The position numbers were made by a program, and so were the translations under genes. Shown piece by piece: positions 37,779-48,600 of a stretch of 64,000 bases of DNA; within the stretch, counting starts at the first letter, position 1; the number at the start of each line of letters is the position of its first letter. The notes beneath the pieces were generated by a model. It did not search any database. It saw nothing but the letters and a program-made list of their open reading frames with translations, and was not told the origin of the DNA. The stretch is from Lentimicrobium sp. (GTDB taxonomy: Bacteria; Bacteroidota; Bacteroidia; Bacteroidales; Lentimicrobiaceae): NCBI GenBank assembly GCA_019429275.1, contig JAHYJC010000001.1, forward strand, positions 105,314 through 169,313. Direction: 5' to 3'.

Positions 37779-38465
37779 CTACGGTTCATACTGATAAATC
37801 TGCGATCCCGCCGGTCTCGGCTTCACGGTAAGTGTCACCGAATTTGAAGGATCATTGTTTGTTCCGTTTGCATCTGTAATTGTAGTTACTGTGTAAATTG
37901 TTGTTACATTCGGCGATATCACGATAACAAAAGGATTATCGGTAATACCGGTATATGTTGTCACTACAGGCGTGCCACTTCCATCGTCAGCTTCGAGTGT
38001 GAAATCAAACGGCGCTTCTCCTGTAAAGGTAATAATAAGATCGGCTTCATCGCCACGACAAACTTCTTCGGGATTCACCACCAGCGATGCCGTTGGCAGT
38101 GCTTCAAGCACCTCAACCAACCAGAACTTCATGTTGTTGGTCGGACAATCATTAACGGCTTCTACCTTAACGATATACATACTTGGAACCACCCAGGTAA
38201 TGTCAACCGACGAACCCGTATTTCCTGACGGGAAGTATGCAGAGCTTACCGGACAGTTGCCCGGAACTACAGCCATATTGATTCCCGCAAAGTCATCGTA
38301 AATTTCATAGGTGATGTTTTCTTCAGCAGCAAACTGAACATCCACTTCAAAGGTAAAGGTCTGACCGGCATACACAGTAACCGACTGGGCCGATGCAGAT
38401 GCACCGGTCAGCAGCAGCACCAAGGCTACAGCTAACAGTCTTACTATGTGTTTAAATGCGGTCAT
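37779..38465 (-). CDS. Secreted two-domain Ig/PKD-like protein of the surface locus
   Basis: A 228-residue protein with a signal peptide (to GASASA). The N-terminal domain (about residues 28-118; TVYAGQTFTFEVDV to NNMKFWLVEVLEA) resembles domains at the start of the 352-residue and 2114-residue neighbours. The second Ig-like domain (LVVNPEEVCRGDEADLIITFTGEAPFDFTLE) ends in VTLTVKPRPAGSQIYQYEP. It has no T9SS sorting domain and no lipobox, so its retention at the surface would need a partner. The function is unknown. Confidence 0.75.
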   Translation of the reverse strand: MTAFKHIVRLLAVALVLLLTGASASAQSVTVYAGQTFTFEVDVQFAAEENITYEIYDDFAGINMAVVPGNCPVSSAYFPSGNTGSSVDITWVVPSMYIVKVEAVNDCPTNNMKFWLVEVLEALPTASLVVNPEEVCRGDEADLIITFTGEAPFDFTLEADDGSGTPVVTTYTGITDNPFVIVISPNVTTIYTVTTITDANGTNNDPSNSVTLTVKPRPAGSQIYQYEP

Positions 38466-39120
38466 TTCTTTTTTTAGTTATTCAAAATTTCGTTTAAAAG
38501 GGACGAGGGACGTAAAAGGGACGAGGGACGGTAGCTCTTATCGAGCATTCTCCCATAATCCATTGCACTTTCCCGAAAGCCAGACTCCGATACAGGGTTA
38601 CCTCCGGACATCAAATCCGAAATCCTTTCTCTTCTATCCTGGTGCATCGCACCTTTCTTTTGTTTCATTTCTTCTCTGTTTTAAAGTTTACAGAACTCTT
38701 CATTATTCACTATTCATTCTTCATTATTCATTTCTTATACCACTCTATCCCACTTCCGCTGGTCTCGACTCCGCTGGTCTCGACTCCGCTCGACCACCGG
38801 TTGCATCCATCTCTCCATCTCTCCATCTCTCCATCTCTCCATCTCTCCATCTCTCCATCTCTCCATCTCTCCTTGTCCCCTTGCCTTAATATGCTTCGTT
38901 CGCCCTTTCGCTCTTTCATTATTCATTTTTCATTATTCATTGTTCATTATTCAATATTCACTATTCACTATTCATTTCTCGTCTCACTCTCCGGATTTCC
39001 GGTGACTTCGACTCCGCTGGTCTCGACTCCGCTCGACCACCGATCTCGACTCCCCCGCTTACACTTTGCTCCTGCGGGGCAAGCTGCTCGACCTCCAGGC
39101 ATAGCGGTAGCATTAAGCCA
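38466..39120. other. Repeat-rich spacer module, copy 2
   Basis: Diverged duplicate of the 37084-37778 spacer, in the same order and orientation, immediately upstream of the 228-residue gene. Shared parts: paired GGGACGAGGGACG (38500-38530), a block near 38523-38674 about 88 percent identical to 37238-37389, ATTATTC-type repeats (38700-38738, 38925-38976), a CCATCTCT array (about 38814-38873, expanded here), an identical 35-base stretch around 38893-38925, and a block at 38972-39095 about 95 percent identical to 37503-37629. Confidence 0.8.
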
Positions 39121-41215
39121 AAAACTGCCTTTATTTCCCTGGTCTGCAAGCGCCCCCTGGCGGGCAACCTGCTCCGGGCTGCTGAGCCTATGTTATTCAT
39201 TATTAATTCCTTGACGATTCCTGGTGGACTCTCACCAGCTCGTCCTTCGACAATTGTGCTTCGCCATCGGTTTTGCCGTCGCTTTTCAGCTTTTGCAATT
39301 TCGAAGGCTTTGCATTCTGCTTTTGCGGGGCCATCCCGGGGTTCTCCCCTGGCATCTGGCTTTGCGCTCAGCCATGGCGGAAACCAAATCCCAACCATTG
39401 TTGGGCCTGCACGCACGGCTTTCCCCGCATCACAGTTGCCTGAGGCATCGGTGCTGTGTCGCAACAGCGCCGCATACCAGACACCTATATCAATGTCGGG
39501 CCCATGCTTGTTTTGATTGTTTCGCATTCATTTTTTTCTTAGTTCGTGATTACTCAGTGAATTGGTAAGCCATTGATGCTGATGGTTTCCTTATGACTAG
39601 AATGGGACGAGGGACGCTGAATGAGGGACGAGGGACGATAGCTCAATATGAGCGTCATCTATACATCTTACCTCCGACATCATATCTCTGACATCTCTCG
39701 TCAGCCTGCTATCGCATTCTAACGAGACAAGCGACCTCTGGCCTCTGACATCTCTCGTTATCCGGCTATCGCCGTCTCCATAGACAAGCGAAATCCACAT
39801 TCTGCAATTCTCTACCATAGCAATTGATTTAAAAATCTAAAACGTGCTCATTCCCTGCGCATTAAATCTTCGGGTAAAGTGGTGGCTTTCCATATGCCTT
39901 CGCATAAGTTCAAGCACCAGCGAAACCCCGCCGGGAATTTATAGCTCATATTAAAAGCGTTTTTGCATTGTCATTCAATTTTGTTCGACAATGAGTTCCG
40001 TTTTGCTGTTGATGTTCAGCATTTCAGCAATCTGCCAATGGCAGTGCATCCTGCTTCCGACCTTTATGGATCTGCTGTTTCCATCAGCTGAAGTGCTTCT
40101 GCTATGGTTGCCGAAAACCAGGCTCCTGTGCAGCGCGCTCCTGTGCATAGCACGGGTCCGTTCCTGCCGGATTCCTCAATTTTCATCTGCCTGCCATTTG
40201 TTTGCATAGGCGTTCAGATTATGAAATCATTACATCCAAAATTCTTTCCCCGTTTTACCGGGCAGCAAGCCAAAACTCTATCTGGCTTTTATTCTATGGA
40301 GTGCCATCGTAACGGAACCAGTTGGTTCACGCCACAGGCGGGAAGTTCATTCCGTGTAAATGTGCGCACTGACCGTGTTTACCCTTTGCAAAAACTTCAA
40401 TATGCCTCTTTCCCTTTTTCGATGCTGCCTGACTTCTGCTCCACGCGGTGGTCGAGCGTTGGTTGGTGAGCCTGTCTGCCTGTCTGCCCAAGCAATCAGG
40501 CAGGCTTTTCGCCGAACCAAGTCGAGACCCCGCCCCCGGTATTACCGGAATACGCAGACTCTTCAGCCTCAGGAAATTATACATACTATTTTCGTTTCTG
40601 CAATGCAGTTTCAGGACAGGAATTTCCCAGTGCAGTTGCCTCTCTGTATGCGTAGATTCCTGCATACGCCTGGCACTGCCCGGCCACTCCGGACTTCCTT
40701 AAAACCTTATTGCTGTTCAACACATCTCAATGTTTTTTCGTTTTAAATTGTGTCTGTGCAACACTTCTCTCTTCTTTCACTCCTTTTCCACCCTTCATCA
40801 CATCAGCCAATCTTCAAATTTTGAAATTTCAAAATCAGCAAATCAGCAAATCGTCACATCAACACATCAACATTTACACTTCATTCTCACATCGTTTGGC
40901 ATGTTTCCATGCATCTCAGATTGTCAATTTCACCTTTCAATCCGAAATCTGAAATCCGAAATTCGAAATTCAAATTCCGAAATCCGCAATCCACAATCCG
41001 AAATGCAGAACATTTGCCATGTTTCCATACATCTCAGATTGTCAGTTGTTTTAAATTCTGAAATCGCAAATCCGGATTCTACAATCCGAAATCGACAATC
41101 CACAATCCGAAATCCTTTTCTTCCCCTTCTTCACTCCGGCCGGAATCCCGAAACTTCGGAACTCCAACCGGAAAGATTATTGGGTTGAAAAAGCAAACTT
41201 ATTAAATATCTAATG
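39121..41215. other. Long non-coding region of the surface locus
   Basis: About 2.1 kb without a credible gene, despite some open frames of 100-190 codons that show no protein-like features. It contains a third, more decayed spacer fragment (GGGACGAGGGACG pairs at 39604-39637 followed by CCTCCGACATCAT), a GCCTG-rich palindrome near 40473-40505, and AATCCGAAATC-type low-complexity DNA (about 40935-41110) within a 118-base tandem duplication. Confidence 0.6.
40900..41110. repeat. 118-base imperfect tandem duplication with AATCCGAAATC runs
   Basis: CATGTTTCCATGCATCTCAG at 40900 recurs with one change at 41018, and each copy is followed by an irregular run of AATCCGAAAT-like units. This is a simple-sequence expansion, not coding. 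Confidence 0.7.
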
Positions 41216-42274
41216 TTAAGGTGTTACTTGTGGTTCAAATCCTGTACCAGTGTTAGGCGTAATTATAGGCCTTAACACAAGATTCTGTGCAGCCACATCA
41301 TTATAATTAGATGGAACTAAACAGTTATCATTATCAACTGAATACAACACTGGAGTCGTTGGCAACTCACCATTAACTGCCAATGTAATATTTTGAGTGC
41401 TTAGTCCTTCATAATCATTATTGCTAACGGTTACTCTAACGTAAATTGACACTCCTTCAGAAGTATCAAGTTCATCTGTTAAAACTGTGAAGGGGGTTAC
41501 ATCAATAACAGCTCCAGTTCCATTATAAGTCCCTGCGCTAGTTCCATAAGTTCCACTAGCATATCCCCATTCAACTAAAGCTGTTTGATTCAAAACAAGT
41601 CCGTTTAACCTGAGATTAGCAATGTAAGAACCTGTGAAATTAGCAGCTACAATTTCATAGTATAATATATTAGTTCCAAAATCATAATCTACTAACCCTG
41701 TTCCTAAATCATATGAGGCTGATTGAACCTCATCATAGCATTGATCTTCGACAGCACCATAACCTGATGGAGCTGTATTGTCAGGATCCCAGTTTGTGAT
41801 ATCAACTGTAAAAGCATTGACAGGCTCAATTCTGTATACTTTCATATTATTTGAACAATTAGGGTCAACTGCGGTATATTCAATATTGACGAATAATGGG
41901 TTAGTTGCTGTAACCGCTGCAAGACCGGCAGTTGTCCATATAATTTCAGTTGTAGTTGGATTAGTTGCAACTGGATTATTAAGCATGTAATTAGTTCCAG
42001 AAGCTACTACTGCTCCACCAGCTGGTAATTCTATTCCTGCGACGCGAGCACCACCTGTCATAAAAGTAGTTGCATTCGTAGCATACCAATATGCATTTCC
42101 AGTTAATGGATTGACATCTGCCGAGTATATATAAGGAACACCGGCGATTGGGTTAAGTGGCCCTGTTGTACATGTAACAGGTGTTGCGGGAAAACCACCA
42201 ACTGCTTGAGACATAACATTTGATACTCCAACTAAAACAGCTAGAATAATTGTTAAAAAAATTTGCTTTTTCAT
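41216..42274 (-). CDS. Secreted protein of the surface locus, 352 residues
   Basis: Signal peptide to NVMSQ (residue 23). The N-terminal domain (CTTGPLNPIAGVPYIYSADV to NCSNNMKVYRIEPVNAF) resembles the first domain of the 228-residue protein: both have an Ile-Trp strand followed by a Cys and an NNMK(V/F) strand. The second half is beta-rich (YYEIVAANFTGSYIANLRLNG; VSIYVRVTVSNNDYEGLSTQNITLAVNG) and ends NLVLRPIITPNTGTGFEPQ. There is no T9SS sorting domain. Codon use is more AT-rich than in its neighbours. The family and function are not recognised. Confidence 0.75.
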   Translation of the reverse strand: MKKQIFLTIILAVLVGVSNVMSQAVGGFPATPVTCTTGPLNPIAGVPYIYSADVNPLTGNAYWYATNATTFMTGGARVAGIELPAGGAVVASGTNYMLNNPVATNPTTTEIIWTTAGLAAVTATNPLFVNIEYTAVDPNCSNNMKVYRIEPVNAFTVDITNWDPDNTAPSGYGAVEDQCYDEVQSASYDLGTGLVDYDFGTNILYYEIVAANFTGSYIANLRLNGLVLNQTALVEWGYASGTYGTSAGTYNGTGAVIDVTPFTVLTDELDTSEGVSIYVRVTVSNNDYEGLSTQNITLAVNGELPTTPVLYSVDNDNCLVPSNYNDVAAQNLVLRPIITPNTGTGFEPQVTP

Positions 42275-42607
42275 TTTTGTAAGTTTTAATTGTTTAAAAT
42301 CAAATTGTTTTGAAAAATTAAAATGTTTGTTTTGAAAAATTTGTCCATTTTGGACGGTTTGTTTTGTTTGTTAAAAAATTGTGTGTTAATTGGCCGGAAG
42401 TACCGGCTGGCATCATGTGGGTTCCTTTCTCATAGGCGTTGGTTTTGATTAAACATGATTTTGTACTGGAGGCAAAAATTCCGGCCGGCCGCATCGTGGG
42501 AGAACGATGGAATCGGCAAAGCCGGAAATATCGTGAAGCAGGTAAATAAATTACCTGACATGGGTTGCGTTTGGAGCTTATGTTGGTTTTGTTTCATTGT
42601 CTTCGTT
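42275..42607. other. Spacer between giant protein and 352-residue gene
   Basis: About 330 bases. A perfect 7-bp hairpin CAGGTAA/TTACCTG (42539-42557) lies 50 bases past the giant gene's stop and lacks a T-run. A 5-bp inverted repeat GTCCA-TTT-TGGAC (42343-42355) lies 70 bases before the 352-residue gene in an AT-rich stretch and could be part of its promoter region. No gene is seen. Confidence 0.5.
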
Positions 42608-45600
42608 TTAATATTGTTTAATAATCTCCGGCCTTGGCCTGATAAGAATATTCCTTGAGATCACAGCCGCTTCATTGCCGTTGCAATCGGTTACGGTATA
42701 GGTAATGGTGTGGTTAACTTCAACGTTGGTATGCGTTCCCCAAAGTTGTATGGGAGTGCTTAATGAAGGCTGGCCGGAGCCTGAAATTGGTGGATATCCG
42801 GTTATTGGATCAAAGGTGATGGTCCACTCTATATCAATATCATCCAACTCACAGCAATTATCCAGTACATCAGTCAGATCCAGTTCGGTACTTCCACTGG
42901 CCACCAGGTACCAGTCGGGGCGGCGTGGGTTTCCATCAGCAGGATTAATCGGGATAATATCTGCCGCCGGTTCAGGTTGTCCGTCATATTGAGCTGAAAT
43001 AATGTTAATTACACAGAAATCGAATGGGCCGGGGGCGGTGAAAGTTGGTGCTTCATTATCGGTAACGGTAATGGTTTGGATACATTCATCAAAACCGGAG
43101 ATATTGGTTGCATTCCATACAATGGTGTTAACACCAACGGGGAAGGTAAATAAGCCCAGGCAGGTCGGCAAAGTGGCTGTAGTACATGTCCCTGATCCAA
43201 TTTCAACGCCTGCCTCATTTGTAATGGAATAAGTCCAGGTGATGGGTTCAGCACCTTCTATTAATGTTGGGTAACCGGGATCTAACGTTGCGGAGCAAAG
43301 ACCTGGATCTGTATCAACTTCGAAATTTCCAGGACAGGTTATTTCGGGTTTGGAAAGTACGGTAACTGTGAATTCGCATGTAGATACATTCCCGTTAAAG
43401 TCAGTGGCCGTGTATGTTATTGTTGTCGTTCCAACATTAAATGTATAGGGCGATGGGAAAATATAAATACCTGTAAGTGGAGAACTTAAAGGAGTAGGAT
43501 CAGATGATACATAACTCAGGTGCTCAATATTACAGGCATCCCAACGGTAGGGTTCAGGAACAGTTACATTCGAAGCATAATTTTGATTTAAATCTGCATT
43601 TACAGTGATTGGATCAGGACAATCAAGTGTCGGGTCAATGTCATCTATAACTGTAATATCCTGCTCACAAACCGTTACTATTCCCGATGCGTCGGTAATG
43701 GTCCAGGTTATGGTGGTAGTTCCGACCGGATAAATGCCATCGGGATCATCTCCATAAGGTGAGGCACAAGTCATTGTGTAAAGCTCATCACATGGGTTTA
43801 TTATTTCAGGACGGGTAACAATTACGTCGGCATCACAACGGTCAGCAGTGGTATACACTGTCATATCTGCGGGACAATTGGCCTGGAATTCAGGAGCATT
43901 CAGGCTTTTGATCCATACTTCAAATTCACAAGTAGCGGAATTGCCGGCAGCATCATAAGCTGTATATGTGACATAAGTAATACCGACACTAAAGGTTTCA
44001 CCGCTAACATAATTCATGCCTGTTAAAGGACTGCTTCCTATGGTTGCTCCGGACATTTCCCAGGTAAGGGCTGTAACTTCGCAATTATCATTCAATTCAG
44101 GATCAGGGATAATCACATCAGAAAGTTCACAACCACCGTTAAGGATTTCCTGTTCAACATTTTCAGGGCAGATTATTGAAGGATTTTCGTCATCAGTTAC
44201 TGTTATAGTTTGAACACAATTTGTTATATTTCCAGAAGCATCAGTGATAATCCAGTTTATCTCAGTTGTTCCTACTGGATAAATACCGCTTGCGTCATCA
44301 TCAGCATAAGGAGAATCATTCTCAACAGTATAAAGTTCGTTGCAGGGGTTATCAATAACCGGAGCCGGCACTGTAACATATGCTTCGCAATTTTCGTTTG
44401 CAGGAACCGGATCGGGATCAGAAGGGCAAGTAGCCGAAAACTGAGGGGCATCCAGGTTTTTCATCCAAACCCAGAATGTGCAGTTAACTGTATGGCCAGC
44501 TTCATCAGTAGCCGTATAAGTAACATAAGTAACACCGACGCTAAATGTTTCTCCACTGACGAAATTTATGCCAGTTGATGGACTATTTCCTGTCGTAGCA
44601 CCGGTCATTTCCCATGTTAAAGTAATCACTTCACAATTATCACTAATTTCAGGATCAGGGATAATCACATCAGAAAGTTCACAACCACCGTTAAGGATTT
44701 CCTGTTCAACATTTTCAGGGCAAATCAGAACGGGTGCTTGATTATCAATAATTGTTATAATCTGCTCGCATTCATCTGTTTCGCCCCATTCGTCAGTAAT
44801 TGTCCAGGTAATTGTCCAGACGCCTACAGGATATACCCCGCTTGCATCCTCAGAAGAAATGCCATAAGGTGAATCATGCTCAACCGATACAATTTCAAAG
44901 CATGGATCATCAATGTCCGGTCCCGGAACTGTTATTTCTAAATTACAGTGCCCTAGCGCCGCATTTTCGGTAATATCCTCGGGGCAGTTTATGATCAAAG
45001 GTGGAACTTCATTATTGATAACCACATTAAAGGAGCAATCATCAGAATTTCCGGCAGCGTCAGTAATGGTGTAAGTAATGGTAGTAGTTCCAACTGAGAA
45101 TGTGTATTCCAATAATTCTCCGTTTCCGGAATCAATAACAGATCCGTCCATTTCCATAATCCAACTAAGGATATATTCAGAGCAGTTGTCATTATATACC
45201 GGAGCAGTCAATTCAAAGTCAGGCACTTCACAAAGAGGCGGGGTGGCTATAGCATAAATATTATCAGGGCAGATGATTGTAGGTAATTCAGCATCCACAA
45301 CCCTTATTCTTTGCTGACAGGTGTCAACATTGCCAAGGAAATCTTCAATGCTCCATACAACAATGGTTAATCCCACAGGATAAACGCCACTTGCATTTCC
45401 AGTACCATTAAAGTCATTTGTAACAGAGACAATCTCATTACATGGATCTTCGATGTAAGGCTCAGGAACAGTGATATTTGCAGAACAACTTCCGGGATCA
45501 TTATTTACTGTCATATGGGGAGGACAGTTGGTAATTGTTGGAGGTATATCACTGCTTACCGTTACTGTAAACTGGCAGGTGGCTGTTAAGCCAGCCAAAT

Positions 45601-48600
45601 CGGTAACAGTGTAAGCAACTGTGGTAACGCCAACCGGGAAGACAGTTCCGTTAACCGACCCGGTTCCATTTTCAGGTGTTGCACCTAAAGCTTCCCAAGT
45701 GAGAATAAGATCAGCAACATCGCAGTTGTCGGTCAGTACCGGATCAGGGATGGTAGAAATAATAAGTTCGCAATCCGGCGGTGTAGCCGTAAATACCTGA
45801 TTATCCGGGCAATTAATGGTAGGTGCCTGGTTGTCGGTAACTGTAACGTATTGAGTGCAGGTTTCTGAGACACCCGAAATTCCGGTGATGGTCCAGATAA
45901 CGGTGGTGGTGCCCACCGGGTAAACTCCGCTGGCGTTATCATTTCCTGTATAATCATTGGTCATGGTGTACGGACAGGGGTCGGTAACATTGGGCGCGGG
46001 AACGGTAACATTGGCAGAGCACAGACCCGGGTCGGCATTTACGGATACATCAACCGGACAATCAACCGTAGGCGGAATAAGATCTTCAACGGTAACGGTT
46101 TGTTGACAGGTGGCGCTGTTTCCGCAGGCATCGGTGGCGGTCCAGGTAACGATGGTAACGCCAGCCGGGAATTCTGCTGGAGCATCGTTAGTTACCGTTA
46201 CATCAGAACAATCATCATCTGTAACAGGAGTACCCAAATCTACATTGTCAACCGTACAGTTTACTGTATTTATCTGAGCAGTAACATCGGCCGGGCAGGT
46301 GATTGAAGGAGACTGGGTGTCGGCGATGGTGAAGGTAGCTTCAGTAGTCACAAAATTATCGCAGGCATCGGTTGCCGTGAAGATTACTGTAGCAGCGCCG
46401 GTGGCACCACAATCATCAGAAAGTGATGTAAAGTTGTGTGTCCAGGTCACATCTCCGCAGGCATCGTTGGCAATTGCACCGCCATTGTTGTTCAGCCAGG
46501 CGTTCAATTCCGCTGTATTTCCTGTACCGTCGCATTCAACGGTTAAGTCTATTGCCGGTTGATCAAGCACGGGTCCGATAAGGTCGGTAAGGGTGATAAT
46601 CTGGGTAAACACCGTGCTGGCGTTTCCACAATCGTCGGTTACCACAAAGGTATTGGTATAGGTACCGGCATTGGCACAGGGATCTCCGGGAACGAAATCG
46701 CCGGATGTTTTAACCGGGACTAGTGTTGCATCGCAATTGTCGGTGGCAGCCGGAACCAGCGCCTGGGCGGCTGCCAGTGCTGCAGCATCGTTACAGTCAA
46801 CAGTACGGTTCAGTGAACCGGCCGTAGTCGTCCATACCGGTGCGGTAATGTCGGTAATGGTAATAATCTGTTCATAAATTGCGCTCACATTACCGCAAAG
46901 GTCGGTAGCGGTCCACCGGTTGGTGTAGGTACCAGCCTGGGGGCAACTGCCGGGGACAAAGGCACCGGAGGTTTTGGTTATGACCAGAGTTGTCGGATCA
47001 CACAAATCAGTAGCGTTAGGTGCGAGTGCCTGAGCTGCAGCCAGAGCGGCGGCATCGGAACATTCCACGGTACGGTCGAGGGCTCCGCCAGCGGTATTCC
47101 AGGTGGGAATCTGGGTGTCGTTAATCCGGATTATTGCTGTTCCGGTTCCAATGTTGTTGCATTCATCTTCGGCCGTGAAGGTTACCGTCAGCACTGAATT
47201 GCAGGATTGAGTGATACTTGTAAAGTCATGCTCAAATCTGATTATTACATTATGGTCATCTTCAGCATAGGCTGTTGCAAGCCAGTCTATTATTAATTGA
47301 GCATTTTGCGGGTCATTACATTCAAGTTGAAGGGGTGCTTCCGGCGGAAATACATTGGGCGGTGTGTTGTCGGGAGCAACGAAGAAATCGTAAATTAAGG
47401 TACTACAGGGGATTCCCTCATCGGTATCGTGCACTACCAGTGAATAATTGCCAGCAGCAGGAGGAGTAAAATTATAACCTGTACCAACAATATTTCCAGT
47501 GCCACCCTGGGCATCGTACCATTCAAGGATGTAGGTTGTTCCTGAGGGCGTAATCGTTGCAATTATTTCAGGTATTAATCCCTGACAAAATGCACCCGGG
47601 TCAACATTGAATTCCACATGAATTTCATCGCGTACATGAACTGTAACCTGATCGCAGATTGCACCACCAAAACCAACACAGGGTTGATCGGGTATAACTC
47701 CACAAACTTCATAAATAATGGTTGCCGGAGAGCCAGGACCGGGTGTAAATATCGGATTAAGGCAATCAGTACAACTCAGATAACTGTTATACTGTCCTGG
47801 GGTGCCGGGGTATACACTGTTCCATGTAGCAGATGTAGCGCTTGTATTTACACTCAGTTGTGAATTACAATTTACCCTGGCTTCTACATCACCTCCCAAC
47901 AGGATACCGGCCAGAGCAGTAAACCTGAAGTCATTGTTTTCATTTGCACCGGGCTTACAATAGGTGAACAAATAATAGGTTCCGCCGGGCAAACAAACAA
48001 TACCATCATTGCTGATTTCCACATTTTCGCAGTCAACTTTCCAGTCGGTTTTCTGGAAACCACCTGAAACCCATATCTGAAGGCCAACAGATCCTTCATC
48101 AAGATATATGCTGAATGAAACGCATTTGGTTGGGTGCTGAGCGTGACAACAATAATCCAGACGAGATACTCCATATATTGTGGTGTCACCTGAAGGTTGA
48201 CCGGAAAAATCTATATCGTAATGAGAATACTGAGTAAGGCATTCCTGGCAATCACAGGCCGGATCCAGTGGATCAATCACATCAATGCTCTGTTGAACCA
48301 TGGTAATATTACCGCATTCATCCATAACTTTATATGTACGGATTACATAATCGGGACAATAACCCGGAATTGCGGGAGGGAATTGAGCTACTTCTGATTC
48401 AAAGGTTATTGTTACATTTCCGCAAAGGTCGTAGGCTTCAACGGTGTTTGGGTCAGGATCAGGAATGTCACTTGGACAAGCCACCACCATATGTCCGGGG
48501 TTGGTTACCACCGGAGGCACGTTGTCGCGGACTGTAATCGTTTGGACTCTGGTTGCAGCATTTCCGATACAGTCAGTAGCTGTCCATGTGCGGGTAATCA

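Noticed and set aside
38961..39527. 188-codon minus-strand frame with a segment also present near 37492-37674
   Set aside because: Composition is not protein-like (runs of Arg/Ala/Pro), it spans the duplicated repeat blocks and has no start context or homologous domain; it reflects the repeated DNA.
39190..40746. Several plus-strand frames of 70-130 codons in the long spacer
   Set aside because: They overlap one another in different frames, are Cys/Ser/Pro-rich and lack any recognisable motif.
38466..41215. Possible diversity-generating retroelement template region beside a surface protein
   Set aside because: No reverse transcriptase gene and no template/variable pair with adenine-biased differences is visible in the window.
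41226..41245. GGTTCAAATCC resembling a tRNA T-loop
   Set aside because: It lies inside the C-terminal codons of the 352-residue gene (GTGFEPQ) and no cloverleaf can be built around it.
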